In this document: positions 1 to 6,516 of the stretch, piece by piece
Position numbering within the stretch: the first letter of the stretch is position 1
Layout of the letters: every line of letters begins with the position of its first letter
NCBI GenBank assembly: GCA_023250385.1
Contig: JAHFAU010000026.1
Location: 4,673 to 16,109 of the forward strand
Origin: Anaerolineales bacterium
GTDB lineage: Bacteria; Chloroflexota; Anaerolineae; Anaerolineales; E44-bin32
DNA: 11,437 nt
Direction of reading: 5' to 3'
Notes under the pieces: model-generated
Seen by the model: the letters and a program-made list of their open reading frames with translations, nothing else
Told to the model about the DNA's origin: nothing
The model's database searches: none
Program-made: the position numbers and the translations under genes

Positions 1-791
1 TGAGCGAAGTCGAGGCCGCTGAAGCCTGGGATGAAGACCAGGCGGAGGACGTCCTGAGTGCAATCAAGCATAAGTGGGAGGACGAAAACCCGAGGCGAGA
101 GTCGGTCGAGCTGATGCTCGAGTGGTGGTCCCGACGCGGGGAATTTGGCGAGCGCTTGCTCAGCGCGCTGCGGGCCTACCACGAGGTCTTCTTCGCCGAG
201 GAGGAGAACCGGATCCGGCCGGCGCTCCAGCTGGCGCTGGAACAAGCCCAGCAGCGGGCCTCCCAGGTCTCCGTGCTAGACCTGTTGGAAGAACTCTCCC
301 AAGGAGTGCGTCTGGAAGAAGGGTTTGAGACGCCTGAGCTGGTGCTGGCTCCCTCGTACTGGGGGACACCCCTGATCATCTATGGCCGGGCCACCAAGGA
401 CCGAACGATTATTCTCTTCGGAGCTCGGCCCCGCGAGGCCTCCCTGGTACCGGGCGAAGTCGTGCCCGACGCGCTGCTCCGGTCACTGAAAGCGCTTTCG
501 GATCCGACCCGCCTGCGGATCCTGCGTTACATCTCAGCGGAGCCGCTCACACCCTCCCAGCTCTCCAATCGCCTGCGCCTGCGCTCCTCTACCGTCGTCC
601 ATCACCTCGACCTGCTCCGGCTGGCCACGCTGGTTCAGTTCAGTATCGCCGGCCATGGCGTCGAGCGCCGCTACTCCGCCCGCCCCGAAATGATCGCGGC
701 CATCTTCGCAACTTTTGAAGCCTTCCTTGGACAGGGGGAGGCCATCGAAGCCCAGCCGATCCCGGCGGAGGCGAAATCCTCGACCGAGTGA
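1..791 (+). CDS. ArsR-family winged-helix transcriptional regulator (5' partial)
   Basis: The reading frame is open from base 3 to a TGA at 789-791, giving 262 visible residues; the true start lies before the window. An ATG at 114 exists, but the frame upstream of it is open and protein-like, so it is probably internal. The C-terminal third is a clear ArsR-type winged helix at about residues 158-227: the typical helix LKALSDPTRLRILRYI, then a recognition region with SSTVVHHLDLL, then a wing containing GVERRYS. The roughly 150 residues before it are not recognised; they are rich in acidic and aromatic residues and may bind a ligand or mediate dimer contacts. No ArsR-type metal-binding cysteine cluster is visible; the visible part has no cysteine. 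It converges on the ABC exporter genes with 10 bp between stop codons, so regulation of those genes cannot be inferred from position. A DNA-binding role is well supported; its target is unknown. Confidence 0.85.
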   Translation, partial: SEVEAAEAWDEDQAEDVLSAIKHKWEDENPRRESVELMLEWWSRRGEFGERLLSALRAYHEVFFAEEENRIRPALQLALEQAQQRASQVSVLDLLEELSQGVRLEEGFETPELVLAPSYWGTPLIIYGRATKDRTIILFGARPREASLVPGEVVPDALLRSLKALSDPTRLRILRYISAEPLTPSQLSNRLRLRSSTVVHHLDLLRLATLVQFSIAGHGVERRYSARPEMIAAIFATFEAFLGQGEAIEAQPIPAEAKSSTE

Positions 792-801
792 AAGTTTGCG
801 G

Positions 802-2622
802 CTATGCCGGGGCGGGGCTCGGAGCGCCGAGGGTTTCCACTTCGGCGTCCAGCTGCCGTCGGAACTGTTGGGTGTAGAGCCGATAGTAGTGACCGCGGGC
901 CCGAAGCAATTCGGCGTGGCTGCCCATCTCGGCGATGCGGCCGTTCTGAATCAACACGATCCGATCAGCCCGTCGGATGGTGGACAGACGGTGGGCGATG
1001 ACAAAGCTGGTCCTCCCGTCCATCAGTGCTTCGATCCCGCGCTGGATGCGGGCCTCGGTCAGGGTGTCCACCGAGCTGGTCGCCTCGTCCATGATGAAGA
1101 CTTCCGGATCCGCCAAGACCGCCCGCGCCAAGCTGATCAGCTGCTTTTGACCCACCGAGAGCAGGCCGCCGCCCTCCCCGACTTCCGTCTCGTAGCCGTC
1201 CTTCATCTCCAGGATGAAATCGTGGGCGCTAGCAATTTTGGTCGCCCGCTCGACTTGCTCTTGAGTGGCGCCCAGCTGGCCGTATCGGATGTTCGCCAGG
1301 ATGCTGCCGGAGAACAGATGGGGGGTCTGCAGCACCATCCCCAGTCTGGAATGAATGGCCTTCAATGAAAGGTCGGTATAGTCATGGTCTCCGATCCGGA
1401 TGGTGCCGGCCTTCGGTTCATAGAAACGAGCCAGCAGGTTGACGATCGTGCTCTTGCCGGCCCCGGTTGGTCCCACCAAGGCGATGGTCTCACCCCGTCG
1501 CACGTGCAAGCTAAAGTCTTTCAGCACTGGGCTCTGCTCGTCGTACCAGAAATCAACGTGCTCAAAGACGATATCGCCCAGGATCGTACCGGGGTCGAAG
1601 GCCCCGGGTCGATCCACGATCTCCGGAAGCGAGTCCATTAAAGAGAAGACCCGCTCGGCCGAGGCGACCGCGTGCTGCATCTCCGCGAACACCCGGGCCA
1701 TTTCCTGGATTGGAAACAGCATCAGGGTGATATAGGACACGAAGGCCTGGATTCCGCCCAGGGTCATCCCACCTAGCTGGAACTGGATACCTCCGTACCA
1801 GGCGACGCCGCCCAATGCGAAGGCGCTGATCAGCTGAACCACTGGCAGGAACAGCGCCGACAACCAGGCCGCCCGGAAGGAGGAGCGGTACATCGCTCCG
1901 GTCAGCTCACCGAATTCGAGCAAATTCTGCTGCTCACGTCCGAGGGCTTTGGTGACCCGAACCCCGGCAATGCTCTCGGCAAAGGTACCGGTTAGCTTGG
2001 AGTTGATCTTGCGCAGATTGCGGAACTCGGCCAGGATGCGTTTCTGGAATTGGACGGCTGCGATCACGATCAGCGGCAGTGCGGTCAGAACGATCAGCGC
2101 CATTCGCCGGTTGATGATCAGCATGAAGATCACCGCGGTAGCGGTGTTCATGATCCCCCAGCTGACGTCCAACATCCCCCAGGTCAGCAGTTCGGCTACC
2201 CGATCCGTGTCGGAGGTGACCCGTGAGATGATCCAGCCGACCGGGGTGCGGTCAAAGTAGCTGAGCGACAGCTTCTGTAAGTGGCTGAACAGGGTGCGGC
2301 GCAGGTCGTAGCGGATCCGCTCTCCCAGCACTCCGGCCAGGTAGATGAAAGTGAATACGCCGATGGCCTGGATGAAGATCAGCCCGGCATACAGCTGGAC
2401 CCAGTCCCGCAGCGCAGCCCGATCGTTGGCCAAGATGCCCTGATCTACGATCTCCTTGCTGATGTAGGTGAAGGCCGAATCCAGCGCGGACACCAGCGCG
2501 ATCGTCACCAGGAAGCCCACCAGCCGCCGCCAATGTGGCCGAGTCTGGCCCAGCATGCGTCGGAAGGTCTTCCCGCTGAAGCTGGTGCTGAACTCTTCTT
2601 CTTCGAACCCGAAATCAGACAC
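802..2622 (-). CDS. ABC exporter half-transporter, catalytic-site subunit (TMD-NBD)
   Basis: This 606-aa half-transporter has a six-helix membrane domain (about residues 30-320) followed by an ATPase domain. Walker A GPTGAGKS is at 384-391, the Q-loop Gln at 432, the signature at 488-492, Walker B VFIMDE with catalytic Glu at 513, the D-loop SSVD, and the switch His at 544. The signature reads LSVGQ rather than LSGGQ, while the Walker B Glu is intact. This is the pattern of the subunit holding the active hydrolysis site in heterodimeric exporters such as TM287/288, BmrCD and LmrCD. The frame can be extended to a TTG at 2652, but I chose the GTG at 2622: it has an AGGGAG ribosome site 7 nt upstream and overlaps the partner gene by only 8 nt, suggesting translational coupling. 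It probably exports a drug, lipid or peptide; the substrate cannot be read from sequence. Confidence 0.93.
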   Translation of the reverse strand: MSDFGFEEEEFSTSFSGKTFRRMLGQTRPHWRRLVGFLVTIALVSALDSAFTYISKEIVDQGILANDRAALRDWVQLYAGLIFIQAIGVFTFIYLAGVLGERIRYDLRRTLFSHLQKLSLSYFDRTPVGWIISRVTSDTDRVAELLTWGMLDVSWGIMNTATAVIFMLIINRRMALIVLTALPLIVIAAVQFQKRILAEFRNLRKINSKLTGTFAESIAGVRVTKALGREQQNLLEFGELTGAMYRSSFRAAWLSALFLPVVQLISAFALGGVAWYGGIQFQLGGMTLGGIQAFVSYITLMLFPIQEMARVFAEMQHAVASAERVFSLMDSLPEIVDRPGAFDPGTILGDIVFEHVDFWYDEQSPVLKDFSLHVRRGETIALVGPTGAGKSTIVNLLARFYEPKAGTIRIGDHDYTDLSLKAIHSRLGMVLQTPHLFSGSILANIRYGQLGATQEQVERATKIASAHDFILEMKDGYETEVGEGGGLLSVGQKQLISLARAVLADPEVFIMDEATSSVDTLTEARIQRGIEALMDGRTSFVIAHRLSTIRRADRIVLIQNGRIAEMGSHAELLRARGHYYRLYTQQFRRQLDAEVETLGAPSPAPA

Positions 2623-4423
2623 TCGCCAGCTCCCTTTCCAGTTCCACTTCAATTCGAGTCTGGGCCGCGTGAATCTGCCGGTACAGCCCGTCTTCGGCTA
2701 CCAGGTGGGCGTGGCTGCCGCGCTGGACGATCCGGCCGCCCTGGAGCACCAGAATCAAGTCGGCGATCATCAGACTCTGGACCCGGTGGGCGATGATGAA
2801 GCTGGTGCGGCCTTCCATCAACCGCTCCAGCGCGGTGCGGATCAGCGCCTCGGTCTCGGTGTCCACCGAGGAAGTCGAGTCGTCCAAGATCAGGATCTGC
2901 GGGTCCATCAACAAGGTACGGGCAATCGCCACCCGCTGCTTCTGTCCCCCAGAAAGCGTCACCCCACGCTCGCCAACCAATGTATCGTAGCCATCGGGAA
3001 AGCTCAGGATCACTTCGTGGATGGCGGCGGCCCGAGCCACGGCCTCGATCTCGGTCGGGCTGACCTCCCGCCCGACCCCGTAGGCGATGTTGTCCCGAAT
3101 CGTCCGTGAGAACAGAAACGGTTCTTGTTCCACGATGCCGACGTGCTGTCGCAGGTATCGCCGCGGGTAGGCCTTCAGCTCCACCCCGTCGAGCAGCAGA
3201 CTGCCGCTCGTATAATCGTAGAAACGCGGCAGCAGGTTGACCAGGCTAGTCTTACCGGAGCCGGTCGGACCGAGCAGAGCGATCACCTGCCCTGGCAGGA
3301 CGTGCAGGTGGATATCCTCCAAGACCTCGCCCCCGCCGTCCGGGTAGGCAAAACCGACACCCTTGAACACCAAATCGCCCTCTGGCGACGTGCTCGGCCG
3401 GTAGCTGCCCTCCTCCAGCGGCTCGCGTTCTTCGCGGATAATATCTGCCACCCGACTGTACGAGCCAAATCCGCTGGACATCTCGACCACCAGCCGGCCC
3501 AGGTTGCGGATCGGCCAGATGATCCAGATGATCAGGCCGGCGTAGGCCAGGTAGGTCCCGATGCTTATCCGGCCGTCCATCACCATCAAGGCGCCGAGGG
3601 TGAGGCCAAAGACCATCTGCAAGCCGGAGAGAATGTCGGAGATCGGCCAGTGCAGCGAGTGCATGATGAGCAAGCGACGCCCGCGCCGGAACTTCTCCCA
3701 GTTTTCAGTATCGAACTTGCTGCGCTCAAACTCCTGACGGGCGAAAGCCTTCACCACCCGCACGCCGGCCAGGTTCTCCTGCAGGGCGGCCGAGAGCACG
3801 GCTTCTTGCTCCTGGTAGGCCTCATAGGCCTGCGAAATCCGGCGGAAGAACAAGTACGACATCGTGACGGTGACCGGCACGACGACTACCGAGAGCAGTG
3901 CCAATTGGGCGTCCAGCCGAATCAAGACCGCCAGATTGACCAGGAACATCAGCAGGATCCGGCCGGCGTTGGTCGCTTGATCGGCGAAGAATCGGCGGAT
4001 GGCATCGACATCCGAGGTAGAGCGCTGAACCAGCTCCCCGGTGCGAGCTTGTGCATGATAGGCGAACGAGAGCCGCTGCAAATGGTCGAACAGATACTCC
4101 CGTAGCCGCTTGGCAATCCCCTCCGCCGCGCGGGCCGCCAGCCTGCCGCTGAGGTAGGTGAGACCGCCTTGCACCAGCGCCAGACCAATGAAGCCCGCCG
4201 CCACCCAAGGCAGCCCGCGGCGCAAGTCCTCCCGCAGCAGGACGACGTCGACGAAATGTCCCACCAACAAGTAGGTGGCCGCGCGGGCCAGGGAGGCGAC
4301 TCCAATCCCGAGGGCCGCGAAGAACAGCAGCCGGCGGAAGCCGCCCGCCAGCCGCCACAGCCCCACCGAGCGGCGAGTTGCCAAAGTACCTTGCAAGTCG
4401 CTGGTACCTAGTTCAGCAGTCAT
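2615..4423 (-). CDS. ABC exporter half-transporter, degenerate-site subunit (TMD-NBD)
   Basis: This 602-aa protein is the first gene of the exporter pair. It has a six-helix membrane domain (about residues 25-315), then an ATPase domain: Walker A GPTGSGKT 385-392, Q-loop Gln 433, X-loop VGERG, canonical LSGGQ 490-494, Walker B ILILDD 510-515, and switch His 546. The residue after the Walker B Asp is Asp515, where the family normally has the catalytic Glu. This matches the non-catalytic subunit of heterodimeric exporters. Its intact LSGGQ would complete the active site of the partner encoded at 802-2622, and that partner's LSVGQ would sit in this subunit's weak site. An in-frame TTG at 4432 is possible; ATG 4423 was preferred, although neither has a strong ribosome site. 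Upstream lies a 245-bp leader with several inverted repeats. Confidence 0.93.
   Translation of the reverse strand: MTAELGTSDLQGTLATRRSVGLWRLAGGFRRLLFFAALGIGVASLARAATYLLVGHFVDVVLLREDLRRGLPWVAAGFIGLALVQGGLTYLSGRLAARAAEGIAKRLREYLFDHLQRLSFAYHAQARTGELVQRSTSDVDAIRRFFADQATNAGRILLMFLVNLAVLIRLDAQLALLSVVVVPVTVTMSYLFFRRISQAYEAYQEQEAVLSAALQENLAGVRVVKAFARQEFERSKFDTENWEKFRRGRRLLIMHSLHWPISDILSGLQMVFGLTLGALMVMDGRISIGTYLAYAGLIIWIIWPIRNLGRLVVEMSSGFGSYSRVADIIREEREPLEEGSYRPSTSPEGDLVFKGVGFAYPDGGGEVLEDIHLHVLPGQVIALLGPTGSGKTSLVNLLPRFYDYTSGSLLLDGVELKAYPRRYLRQHVGIVEQEPFLFSRTIRDNIAYGVGREVSPTEIEAVARAAAIHEVILSFPDGYDTLVGERGVTLSGGQKQRVAIARTLLMDPQILILDDSTSSVDTETEALIRTALERLMEGRTSFIIAHRVQSLMIADLILVLQGGRIVQRGSHAHLVAEDGLYRQIHAAQTRIEVELERELASV
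2630..2635 (-). promoter_or_regulatory. Ribosome binding site that sets the GTG start at 2622
   Basis: On the minus strand AGGGAG lies 7 nt before GTG 2622, inside the last codons of the upstream ABC gene. The alternative TTG at 2652 has no comparable site, so this decides the start. Confidence 0.6.
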
Positions 4424-4442
4424 ACGTTCCAAACTCGATTCG

Positions 4443-4456
4443 GCCCGCGTGCGGGC
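4443..4456. repeat. Short GC-rich inverted repeat (hairpin) before the exporter start
   Basis: GCCCGC and GCGGGC are separated by GT, so as RNA this would fold as a 5-bp stem with a 4-nt loop. It lies about 20 nt upstream of ATG 4423, close to the ribosome-binding region but not covering it. Confidence 0.5.
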
Positions 4457-4469
4457 AGCAAGAGGCGAG

Positions 4470-4482
4470 GTCCGACTCGGAC
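4470..4482. repeat. Inverted repeat, 6-1-6
   Basis: GTCCGA-C-TCGGAC is a perfect hexamer inverted repeat around a single base. The one-base centre is too tight for an RNA hairpin without opening inner pairs, so a protein-binding operator is the likelier use, if it has one. Confidence 0.45.
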
Positions 4483-4505
4483 GTTCGGCTCTGGGTTAGG
4501 GTCCA

Positions 4506-4523
4506 CCGCGCAGGCTCTCGCGG
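4506..4523. repeat. Inverted repeat, 5-bp stem with 8-nt loop
   Basis: CCGCG (4506-4510) and CGCGG (4519-4523) flank an 8-nt loop. Alone it could be chance in GC-rich DNA; it matters because of the neighbouring repeats. Confidence 0.3.
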
Positions 4524-4524
4524 C

Positions 4525-4540
4525 GGATTCGATTGAATCC
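4525..4540. repeat. Perfect inverted repeat GGATTC-GATT-GAATCC
   Basis: Hexamer arms flank a 4-nt loop. The arms are less GC-rich than the surroundings, so base composition does not easily explain it. It could be an operator half-site pair or an RNA hairpin in the exporter leader. Confidence 0.5.
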
Positions 4541-4597
4541 TTACAGTGGAGTGGAAAGCCGGTTCGAGCTAGGCTTCCCGGCGAGAGGTGTAACGCG

Positions 4598-4642
4598 AAT
4601 GGTAAATGTCAATGAAACATGGCACCCCACGATTTTACCATT
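4598..4642. repeat. Nine-base AT-rich inverted repeat flanking a TTGACA
   Basis: AATGGTAAA (4598-4606) is perfectly repeated in inverse as TTTACCATT (4634-4642), 27 nt apart, in otherwise GC-rich DNA. Between the arms lie a minus-strand TTGACA (4612-4607) and a smaller inverted pair ATGT/ACAT (4606-4609 and 4617-4620). It could be two operator half-sites around a promoter, or a long-loop hairpin at the 3' end of the ROK transcript. There is no T-tract, so it does not look like a standard terminator. Confidence 0.5.
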
Positions 4643-4668
4643 GGTTGTCAAGTGGCCCGGTGGCGGAG

Positions 4669-5628
4669 TCATGCCGAGCTCGATTGCTCCAATACCAAAG
4701 CAACTGCCCCCATCAACCCCACGTCGGCGCCGAGGGCGGCGGGCTGGATCTCGACTCCCTTGTACACCGGGGACATCACTCGGTCGTGCACCGTTTGCCG
4801 GACGGTTTCGAAAAGCAATTCCCCGGCCTGGCTGACCCCTCCACCGAGCAGGATCCGTTGCGGCTCGAGGATGTGGATCAAATTCACCAGTCCAAGCCCG
4901 ATGTAGGTCGCAGCCTCCCTCAGCAGCTCGAGGGCCAGTTTATCTCCATGTCGGGCGGCATCGGTCACTGACTTGCCGGTCACGTCGTTCCCGCCCTCCC
5001 GGTACTGCCCGATCGTCGAGCTTGCGCCTGCGGCTAGCCGCTCCCGGGCCCTCCGGGCAATGCTCGGTCCAGAAGCTAAGGCCTCCAAGTGGCCGGGCTG
5101 GCCGCAGCCGCAGATTGGCCCGTCCTGGACGAGGGTCTGATGACCAATTTCGGCCGCGAAGCCTCGCGCCCCAATCAGCAGCTCCCCATTGCTGATGATC
5201 CCCCCGCCGATGCCGGTTCCGATGGTCATGTAAATCAAGTGCTTCACCCCCTGGCCGGCCCCAAAACGCAGCTGGCCGAGGGCTCCCAGGTTGCCATCGT
5301 TGCCGGCAAAGGTCGGGACCTGGAACCGATCCCGAATCCGTTCCCGGAGGGAGACCTCTCTCAATCCAGGCAAGTTGGGCGGGTCGAATAACCGTCCCTG
5401 CTCGTCAACCGGGCCTGGCGCACCGATCGCGATCCCCAATACCTCGCCGGGATCCGTGCCTTCGCTTGCCTGCCCGATCACCTCAAAAATCCGACCAAGG
5501 ATCGCTTCGGGTCCTTGCTGCGCCTGGGTGTGGACTTCGGCCCGAGCTAGCATGCGGCCGTCCAGATCGGTCCGCATGGCACGGATCAGAGTGCCTCCCA
5601 GGTCTGCCCCGATCACCCATCGCTTCAT
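4669..5628 (-). CDS. ROK-family sugar kinase (glucokinase-like)
   Basis: This 319-aa protein has the length and layout of ROK kinases, which phosphorylate hexoses or N-acetylated amino sugars with ATP in the cytoplasm. Visible are the N-terminal phosphate-binding loop GADLGGT (7-13), the putative catalytic Asp111 in GNDGN, the glycine-rich GTGIGGG (137-143), the ExGH substrate/metal motif (Glu160, His163), and a zinc motif CGCGQPGHLE (173-182). In that motif the third conserved cysteine is replaced by His180. There is no N-terminal helix-turn-helix, so it is a kinase-type and not a repressor-type ROK protein. The ATG at 5628 has AGGAG 6 nt upstream; an in-frame extension to 5688 lacks homology-like sequence. 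It is divergent from the class II aldolase gene. The specific sugar cannot be assigned. Confidence 0.92.
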   Translation of the reverse strand: MKRWVIGADLGGTLIRAMRTDLDGRMLARAEVHTQAQQGPEAILGRIFEVIGQASEGTDPGEVLGIAIGAPGPVDEQGRLFDPPNLPGLREVSLRERIRDRFQVPTFAGNDGNLGALGQLRFGAGQGVKHLIYMTIGTGIGGGIISNGELLIGARGFAAEIGHQTLVQDGPICGCGQPGHLEALASGPSIARRARERLAAGASSTIGQYREGGNDVTGKSVTDAARHGDKLALELLREAATYIGLGLVNLIHILEPQRILLGGGVSQAGELLFETVRQTVHDRVMSPVYKGVEIQPAALGADVGLMGAVALVLEQSSSA

Positions 5629-5634
5629 TTTGCT

Positions 5635-5639
5635 CTCCT
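5635..5639 (-). promoter_or_regulatory. Ribosome binding site of the ROK kinase
   Basis: AGGAG on the minus strand lies 6 nt before ATG 5628. It decides this start over the longer in-frame one at 5688. Confidence 0.65.
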
Positions 5640-5659
5640 GACCGACAAGGCTAAGGGCA

Positions 5660-5688
5660 ATCCTAACAACCCACCATCCGGGCGGCAA
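5660..5688 (-). promoter_or_regulatory. Candidate sigma-70-type promoter for the ROK kinase
   Basis: On the minus strand TTGCCG (5688-5683) and TAGGAT (5665-5660) are separated by exactly 17 nt, each matching four of six consensus bases. The predicted start near 5653 would leave a leader of about 25 nt carrying the AGGAG site. Confidence 0.4.
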
Positions 5689-5700
5689 TAGCCAGCCGCC
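5681..5700. repeat. Inverted repeat overlapping the -35 box in the divergent intergenic region
   Basis: GGCGGC (5681-5686) and GCCGCC (5695-5700) are perfect inverse copies 8 nt apart. One arm overlaps the candidate -35 box of the ROK kinase promoter, a typical place for a repressor operator. The arms are GC-only, so chance is possible. Confidence 0.4.
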
Positions 5701-5774
5701 GAGGCAGGCATTGTGGCGGCGGTGTAAGATTCCTAGCCGGATGGCTCAGGTCTTGGCACTCAATCCCGGGAGTC

Positions 5775-6443
5775 GTGCAATTGGTTGACGGGTGGCCGCT
5801 GCGGCACGACTTGGTCGAGGTCGCCCAGCGCTGCGAGGCGTACGGCCTGGTCTTGCGCAGTCAGGGAAACTTCAGTGTTCGGATTCCGGAGGGCAATCGA
5901 ATCCTTATTACACCGACCGGGAGGCCGTACAGCACGATGCGGCCGGGAGACATCGTCGAGGTCGAGCTGGACGGGCGGGTGCTGAGAGCGCCGCATGCTC
6001 CCTCCTACGAATTGCCGGTCCACTTGGCCGCCTACCGGGCAGATCCCCGGATCGGAGCCTGTGCCCACACCGAGCCGCCGCATATCAATGCGCTCTACGC
6101 CCTGAATAAGTCCTTGCCGAATGTCCTCGGCAACTTTATCTATGCGTTCGCCGGCCGGGGCCTGGCGGTGGGTCCCAGGATGAAGAGCGGGACCCCGGCC
6201 TTCGCAACTGCAAACATCGAGGCCCTGGGCGATCGGTTTGGGATCGTATGGCCAAATCATGGCCTCTTCTGCATTGGCAGGACCCTCGAAGTCGCCTTCA
6301 TCCGCAGCCTCCACGCGGAACAGGCCGCCCAGGTGTACTACCTGGCAATCGCCTTGAATGGGCGGGAGCCGCTCTTGCTCCCCAACGAAGAGCAAGAGCA
6401 ATACGTGCGGGCTGCCCAGGCGGACGGCTGGGATGCCCCTTGA
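5775..6443 (+). CDS. Class II aldolase/adducin-family protein
   Basis: This 222-aa protein matches the class II aldolase fold family, which includes L-fuculose-1-phosphate aldolase and L-ribulose-5-phosphate 4-epimerase; these use a divalent metal to cleave or epimerise sugar phosphates. Visible are SQGNFSVR (29-36), the phosphate-loop-like TPTG (46-49), SYE with the catalytic-position Glu79, HTE (98-100), and NHG with His162. Family members normally have HxH where this has H98-T-E100, so the second of three metal-binding histidines is Glu. The GTG at 5775 is used, but GGGAG (5768-5772) is only 2 nt from it and sits 8 nt from an in-frame TTG at 5781, which may be the real start and would change the protein by two residues. 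It is divergent from the ROK kinase, which could supply a phosphorylated substrate. The fold is confident; the reaction is not. Confidence 0.88.
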   Translation: MQLVDGWPLRHDLVEVAQRCEAYGLVLRSQGNFSVRIPEGNRILITPTGRPYSTMRPGDIVEVELDGRVLRAPHAPSYELPVHLAAYRADPRIGACAHTEPPHINALYALNKSLPNVLGNFIYAFAGRGLAVGPRMKSGTPAFATANIEALGDRFGIVWPNHGLFCIGRTLEVAFIRSLHAEQAAQVYYLAIALNGREPLLLPNEEQEQYVRAAQADGWDAP

Positions 6444-6450
6444 GGCGGGC

Positions 6451-6479
6451 TTGCCAGCCGCTAATCGCAGGTCAATAGT
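6451..6479 (+). promoter_or_regulatory. Candidate promoter for the CcdA-like gene
   Basis: TTGCCA (6451-6456) matches five of six -35 consensus bases. AATAGT (6474-6479) matches four of six -10 bases after exactly 17 nt. It begins 8 nt after the aldolase stop, so the CcdA-like gene may be transcribed separately. Confidence 0.4.
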
Positions 6480-6516
6480 TCCCTAATCTCTGTGGCGTAT
6501 ATCCGGAGCTGAATCC

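Larger units (their letters stand above)
4424..4668 (-). promoter_or_regulatory. Intergenic leader of the ABC exporter operon, rich in inverted repeats
   Basis: No gene is seen in these 245 bp between the ROK kinase stop and the exporter start. The stretch contains five inverted repeats, listed separately, and a perfect TTGACA on the minus strand at 4612-4607. No convincing -10 box lies at 16-18 nt from it; the best nearby candidate, TACACC, is at 15 nt and weak. A transcript starting near 4585 would carry roughly 160 nt of 5' untranslated RNA able to form several hairpins. It could be a cis-regulatory leader or a cluster of operators. No known riboswitch class was recognised. Confidence 0.4.

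Noticed and set aside
715..1368. 217-codon plus-strand frame opposite the second ABC gene
   Set aside because: Its translation resembles no protein and it lies fully over the conserved ATPase domain on the other strand, apart from its overlap with the ArsR-type gene end.
3125..4105. Long 326-codon plus-strand open frame
   Set aside because: It is antisense to the ABC half-transporter encoded at 2615-4423; its Gln/His/Asp-rich translation lacks any domain and is a by-product of GC-rich codon bias.
4598..4642. Possible terminator of the ROK kinase gene
   Set aside because: The loop is 27 nt and no T-tract follows, so it does not fit an intrinsic terminator; kept only as an inverted repeat.
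4651..4680. tRNA-Leu-like beginning (GCCCGGTGGCGGAGT)
   Set aside because: No anticodon arm, T-loop or acceptor complement follows; the downstream bases are the ROK kinase coding region.
5741..5788. Short frame MAQVLALNPGSRAIG that recalls the N-terminus of acetate/butyrate kinases
   Set aside because: Only 15 codons with no ribosome site; the frame stops at once and no further kinase similarity follows, so the resemblance is probably chance.
5760..6401. 213-codon minus-strand frame opposite the aldolase-like gene
   Set aside because: The plus-strand frame has the class II aldolase motifs; the antisense frame shows none.
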